Source: Vampirovibrionales bacterium (GTDB lineage: Bacteria; Cyanobacteriota; Vampirovibrionia; Vampirovibrionales; Vampirovibrionaceae). Taken from it: a stretch of 64,000 bases of DNA. Below the pieces are notes generated by a model. The model was not told where the DNA came from. It made no database searches and saw only the letters and a list, made by a program, of their open reading frames with translations. The DNA lies in NCBI GenBank assembly GCA_029262635.1, contig JAJCZA010000007.1, positions 1 to 64,000 on the forward strand, given 5' to 3'. Positions 60,101 to 64,000 of the stretch are shown here, one piece after another; position 1 is the stretch's first letter, and each line of letters begins with the position of its first letter. Both the position numbers and the translations under genes were made by a program.

Positions 60101-61813
60101 TTGGAAATCCGTTTTGGGCAACAACAAAACGAGATAGAGAAGGAGGCGGCTGCCTTTGCCAAAACCCACGGCGAGCAATTAAAGGCATTAAGCAAAACCT
60201 GTGACGAAACCTGCTGGGAGCTTTACACGCAGGGCGGAGCAGACGGCCGGTTAGAAGCCTTCCAGGAGGCGGAAATGAAACACCTGGAGTACAAAAAGAA
60301 TCCAGATTATTTTCAGAAGGCTTCAACCTTCCATGATTCACCCGAGATCAATAACCCACAGCTCAAGCGTCAGATTGAGATTCTGTACAATATCTTCCGT
60401 CAAGGGAGCATGAGTCCTGAAATTCAGAAAACCCTCATCCAGAAGGGTGCCGAAACAGAAGCGCTGTACAATGGCTTCCGCACAAGTATCGATGGCAAAG
60501 TAATGGGAAATCAGGAAATCAAAAAACGATTCAAAGACAGCACCGATCCGGCAGAGGCTCAGAAGCTTTGGGAGGCCCAACAGACCATTGGAACCTACAG
60601 AGGAGAGGAAAACAAGGGGCCTAGCGTTGCTGAGCGAATCGTCGAATTGGCCAACACCCGAAACCAGATGGCTCAGAAGAACGGCTTCAGCGATTATTAC
60701 AGCATGTCGTTGCATTTCCAAGATATTGACGAACAAAAGCTTGTCACCATCATGAACCAATTAAAAACGGCAACAGACCAGCCTTATGCCCAACTGATGA
60801 ATCAGCTGGACGGGGTGGCCAGAGAACGGTTCAAGTTGCCGAGTACTAAAAGCACCCGACTGCCATGGTTTCAGGCGGAAAGCAATAGGGAAACACTTTT
60901 CAATTTCAGAGCCGATGATTACCTGGAAGGTAAAGATCCTGTTCCCTTAGTGGAAAAAGCGGCCAATTTAATGGGGAACTCCGTTCAATGGCTCATTGAC
61001 AAGAGCAGTTTGTACTACGAGCCGGACAACAAAGGGAAATCTCAGCATTGGGCCCTCTTTCCTATTGATACCAATGATGTGCGGGTATTAGCCAATATTG
61101 ACAAAGGGTTCAAGAATAACATGGCATACGCCTTAGATGTCTTGTTCCACGAAGCTCTGGGCCACGGATTGGATTTCTCCCAAATGGATCCCAATCTCCC
61201 GGAAGTCTTCCAAAAATTACACACCATCACCACCGAAGCCAGCGCCATGTTACACCAGGACTTGATGACCAGTGAAGCAATGTTTCGAGAGGTTGTGGGT
61301 TTAGACGCGGAAGAGAGCAAAACAGTTGCCAAGAAGGCTCAAGCCTACGCCGCTGTCGATAAACTCTCCAGAATTCGAACGATGCTCACCATTATTGATT
61401 TCGAACGCTCTCTCTACAAAACTCTGGCAAACAAGCCGGATACCTCACTACAAGGAATTAACGACCTCTGGTGGCAGAAACAGGAGAAGTATAGAAGCTT
61501 AAAACGTCCTCCTGGTCAAGAGAATCAGGCTGACTGGACCCAAGTTCCCCATTATGCCTTTGCTCCGGTATACTTTCAAAATTATTTATTGGCGGATATC
61601 CAACGAGCCCAGGTACTCAGTCACATCAACGAAACCTTCCGCCCAGGTCAGCCGCCTAACTCCGACTGCCTGCTTACTCCGGAAGCCGGGGAGTTTCTAA
61701 AGGAACATCGTGCCAAAGGGGCAACTGATCCGTGGGCTCAAATCGCCCAGAACATAACAGGCAACCCGCTAGACCCTACCGCACTCGTAAAGGAAATGTG
61801 GAAGGGAGAATAG
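60101..61813 (+). CDS. Zinc metallopeptidase, M2/M3-like (gluzincin); N-terminus uncertain
   Basis: LDVLFHEALGHGLDFSQ (HExxH variant), EASAMLHQDLM downstream Glu region; the track start is a TTG. Confidence 0.8.
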   Translation: MEIRFGQQQNEIEKEAAAFAKTHGEQLKALSKTCDETCWELYTQGGADGRLEAFQEAEMKHLEYKKNPDYFQKASTFHDSPEINNPQLKRQIEILYNIFRQGSMSPEIQKTLIQKGAETEALYNGFRTSIDGKVMGNQEIKKRFKDSTDPAEAQKLWEAQQTIGTYRGEENKGPSVAERIVELANTRNQMAQKNGFSDYYSMSLHFQDIDEQKLVTIMNQLKTATDQPYAQLMNQLDGVARERFKLPSTKSTRLPWFQAESNRETLFNFRADDYLEGKDPVPLVEKAANLMGNSVQWLIDKSSLYYEPDNKGKSQHWALFPIDTNDVRVLANIDKGFKNNMAYALDVLFHEALGHGLDFSQMDPNLPEVFQKLHTITTEASAMLHQDLMTSEAMFREVVGLDAEESKTVAKKAQAYAAVDKLSRIRTMLTIIDFERSLYKTLANKPDTSLQGINDLWWQKQEKYRSLKRPPGQENQADWTQVPHYAFAPVYFQNYLLADIQRAQVLSHINETFRPGQPPNSDCLLTPEAGEFLKEHRAKGATDPWAQIAQNITGNPLDPTALVKEMWKGE

Positions 61814-61824
61814 CCCAAAACCAG

Positions 61825-62712
61825 CTATTGCTCGATGTCAATCCCAGATTGTGCTTCATTAGTGCTACACCCCTGACATTTTGCCATGGCATCACTGATG
61901 AGACGAACCTGACGAACCAGTTCCGCCAGCTCATCCAGTGACAGAGCTTGATCAGCATCTGAAACAGATTGCTCCGGCCTTGGATGAGCTTCTACCAATA
62001 AACCATCTGCGCCGATAGCGATTCCCGCACGGGAAGCCGGAATAATCAGGCTACGCTGTCCTGTCGCATGGCTGGGATCCACAATAACGGGCAGGTGTGT
62101 TTTCTCCTTCAAAAGTGCCACAGAAGCCAGGTCCAATACATTGCGCGTTGCCGGATCAAAACTTCGGATTCCGCGTTCACAAAGAATCACCTGTTCATTA
62201 CCACCAGCTAAGATGTACTCCGCCGCGTTCATAAACTCATCCAACGTCGCCGCAAGTCCTCGCTTTAATAGAATCGGCTTATTTACCTTGCCCAAAGCCT
62301 TGAGCAAATCAAAATTCTGCATGTTTCGAGACCCGACCTGCAGGCAATCCACGTAATCTAGCATCAATGGAATCTGCTCAACACTCATGACTTCTGAAAT
62401 AACGGCCAATCCTACCTCCTGGCCAATTGTCGCTAATAGACGAATGCCCTCTTCACCCATTCCCTGAAAAGAATAAGGCGAGGTTCTTGGCTTAAAAGCA
62501 CCCGCCCGAAGCCCTCTAACGCCCAGCATTTTTAACGTCAGCGCCACTTCACGCAATTGTTCATAGGATTCTACAGCACACGGACCGGCAATCACCACAG
62601 GCTCCGCACCACCAATCCGCATCTGACCAATACTAATTTCCGTTTTATGATCCGGGCGTTGTTTGGCATGTTTTTGAGGGTTCTGCTTTAAGGCTTTTAA
62701 ATCTGGGGTCAT
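61825..62712 (-). CDS. aroF: 3-deoxy-7-phosphoheptulonate (DAHP) synthase, type I-beta/KDO8PS-like, no N-terminal regulatory domain
   Basis: VVIAGPCAVESYEQL, GAFKPRTSPYSFQGMGEEG, LLKRGLAATLDEFMNAAEYILAGGNEQVILCERGIR, VIVDPSHATGQRSLI. Likely start MTPDLKALK at 62712. Confidence 0.95.
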   Translation of the reverse strand: MTPDLKALKQNPQKHAKQRPDHKTEISIGQMRIGGAEPVVIAGPCAVESYEQLREVALTLKMLGVRGLRAGAFKPRTSPYSFQGMGEEGIRLLATIGQEVGLAVISEVMSVEQIPLMLDYVDCLQVGSRNMQNFDLLKALGKVNKPILLKRGLAATLDEFMNAAEYILAGGNEQVILCERGIRSFDPATRNVLDLASVALLKEKTHLPVIVDPSHATGQRSLIIPASRAGIAIGADGLLVEAHPRPEQSVSDADQALSLDELAELVRQVRLISDAMAKCQGCSTNEAQSGIDIEQ

Positions 62713-62763
62713 GAAAATCAATTCCTTTGGATTACTGTTTATTTTTTGAGAAACCGCTACCAA

Positions 62764-62807
62764 AAACAAAGACCGCAAGCCTTTAGATTGGCCTGCGGTC
62801 TTTGTTT
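62764..62807 (-). terminator. Attenuator terminator hairpin in the aroF leader
   Basis: Minus strand AAACAAAGACCGCAGGCC-aatctaaa-GGCTTGCGGTCTTTGTTT then TTGG; near-perfect 18-bp stem. Confidence 0.9.
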
Positions 62808-62828
62808 CTTGGAAGTTTAAGTCAACAC

Positions 62829-62900
62829 CTAATCTTCACAAGACCGACAGGCCCTGCTAAAAAAATAAAAGTAGAAATAGGTGTTCGTATTGCGGTTCAT
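62829..62900 (-). CDS. Aromatic amino-acid leader peptide MNRNTNTYFYFYFFSRACRSCED (attenuator leader of aroF)
   Basis: ATG AAC CGC AAT ACG AAC ACC TAT TTC TAC TTT TAT TTT TTT AGC AGG GCC TGT CGG TCT TGT GAA GAT TAG read on the minus strand. Confidence 0.85.
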   Translation of the reverse strand: MNRNTNTYFYFYFFSRACRSCED

Positions 62901-62945
62901 AAAAAATAGTTTCCAAGAAAATTTTTAAATCAACTGAAGCTTCTG

Positions 62946-62974
62946 ATTTAAGCGAAATCGAAAAATTTTGTCAA
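62946..62974 (-). promoter_or_regulatory. Putative promoter of the aroF leader (-35 TTGACA, 17-nt spacer, -10 TTAAAT)
   Basis: Minus strand TTGACA-AAATTTTTCGATTTCGC-TTAAAT, about 46 nt upstream of the leader ATG. Confidence 0.65.
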
Positions 62975-63067
62975 GGTTTTAATCTCTCTAAATAAAAACA
63001 AGCCCCTTGCTAAAATTGCCCTGACTCGCTCAGGCGGGTGCTTTATTACTTATTAAAAGAACACTCC

Positions 63068-63352
63068 CTACTTTTTCTTAAACACCCTCTGAGTCCACTG
63101 CTTTATTCGTTTCCACTCAAACGCAATCACAACCAAACTACCCATAGGAACAATAAAGATCAAGACAACTTTTGCGGGCCAGCCCATATTTTCCGGCACT
63201 TTTAACGAGCTTAAATCCGGTTTGGGTTTGGTTGGCGGTACAGGTTTCTCGCCAAATTGAATCGCCTTTTTCGGTCGAATAGACGCCGCTCTGTTCTCAC
63301 TATTTTTTTTACTACTCTTTGACGCCGAGGTCATTCCTAAAGCAATGTTCAT
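63068..63352 (-). CDS. Small protein with C-terminal TM segment, unknown function
   Basis: Likely start MNIALGMTS at 63352; Lys/Pro-rich N-terminal half, TM VVLIFIVPMGSLVVIAF. Confidence 0.55.
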   Translation of the reverse strand: MNIALGMTSASKSSKKNSENRAASIRPKKAIQFGEKPVPPTKPKPDLSSLKVPENMGWPAKVVLIFIVPMGSLVVIAFEWKRIKQWTQRVFKKK

Positions 63353-63468
63353 TAGGCGTAAAAACTCCCTCTCTTTTCTAGCTACAATCATACAACAACT
63401 ATTTAAAAAGGCTCCCGCCCTCTTCACCTTTCTTAAAATTGCCGCCATCCTCTCAAACATATGCCACA

Positions 63469-64000
63469 ATGAACTTTATGCCTTCCCCTTCCAACACTTC
63501 GAAAGATGAAAAGCAATGCCTACCTATTTTCCCTCTACCGCTGGTCTTGTTTCCCGGTATGCGCTTACCCCTTCATATCTTTGAACCTCGTTATCAAACC
63601 ATGCTCCATCATATTATGGCTGACAAACAACAGTTTGGCGTGACGCTTTACCTTCAAACCACACAAAAAAATGTCGCCATTACCACCGCCATTGGAACCC
63701 TTGCTAAAGTCACTCGCGTAAATGAGCACGACGGCGGATGGATGGATATTATGACCCAAGGACTCCAACGTTTTAAGCTGTTGGAAGTGGATAATGAAAC
63801 CCAACCTTACCTTCAAGGCATCATTGAACCGTATGCTGATCGGCTTGAAGCACCGATTGATCCACTATTTTTTAAAAACCTAAAAGAAAAATACCAAACC
63901 ATGGCCCGCCTCAGCCATCAACTCCTGAATCGAAATGCTTCTGCCCACTTGCCCGAGACCATTAACCCGGAAGAACTCTCCTACCGAATCGGCGAACACC
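63469..64000 (+). CDS. LON N-terminal (substrate-binding) domain protein, truncated by window end
   Basis: Open frame from ATG 63469/63478 to the window end: LPIFPLPLVLFPGMRLPLHIFEPRYQTMLHHIM...FGVTLY. Confidence 0.85.
   Translation, partial: MNFMPSPSNTSKDEKQCLPIFPLPLVLFPGMRLPLHIFEPRYQTMLHHIMADKQQFGVTLYLQTTQKNVAITTAIGTLAKVTRVNEHDGGWMDIMTQGLQRFKLLEVDNETQPYLQGIIEPYADRLEAPIDPLFFKNLKEKYQTMARLSHQLLNRNASAHLPETINPEELSYRIGEH

Noticed and set aside
63010-63045. CCTGActcgcTCAGG hairpin with trailing T-rich sequence, considered as a terminator
   Set aside because: Only a 5-bp stem and an imperfect T-tract; not convincing.

Overview
The window is gene-dense and bacterial. It looks like a deep-branching cyanobacterial relative (Vampirovibrio/Melainabacteria-like); this rests on 16S and protein character and was not verified by search. 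It opens with the 5' part of a 16S rRNA gene on the minus strand, with a recognisable rrn promoter. Main loci: (i) a sufBCDS/sufE Fe-S cluster operon headed by a Cys-rich MerR-type regulator; (ii) a Zur-like regulator divergent from a porin-znuA-znuB operon, with two 19-bp Fur/Zur-type palindromes and no adjacent ATPase gene; (iii) a compact polyamine operon with two tandem AdoMet-decarboxylase (SpeD) paralogs, speE and agmatinase; (iv) bioY, pxpA-like, rapZ-like, yvcK-like and panBC genes; (v) a tRNA-Leu(UAG), an MscS channel and a P-type ATPase; (vi) a type I secretion system near a 1358-aa RTX subtilase and a parvulin-like PPIase; (vii) a protease-rich end (two tandem HtrA-like proteases, a zinc metallopeptidase, an M17 peptidase). 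The most notable finding is an unannotated, textbook-like transcription attenuator upstream of the DAHP synthase gene. It has a 23-aa leader peptide with seven consecutive Tyr/Phe codons (MNRNTNTYFYFYFFSRACRSCED), mutually exclusive antiterminator and terminator hairpins, and a good promoter. The second most notable is the dual-SpeD operon, which could supply a missing arginine decarboxylase.
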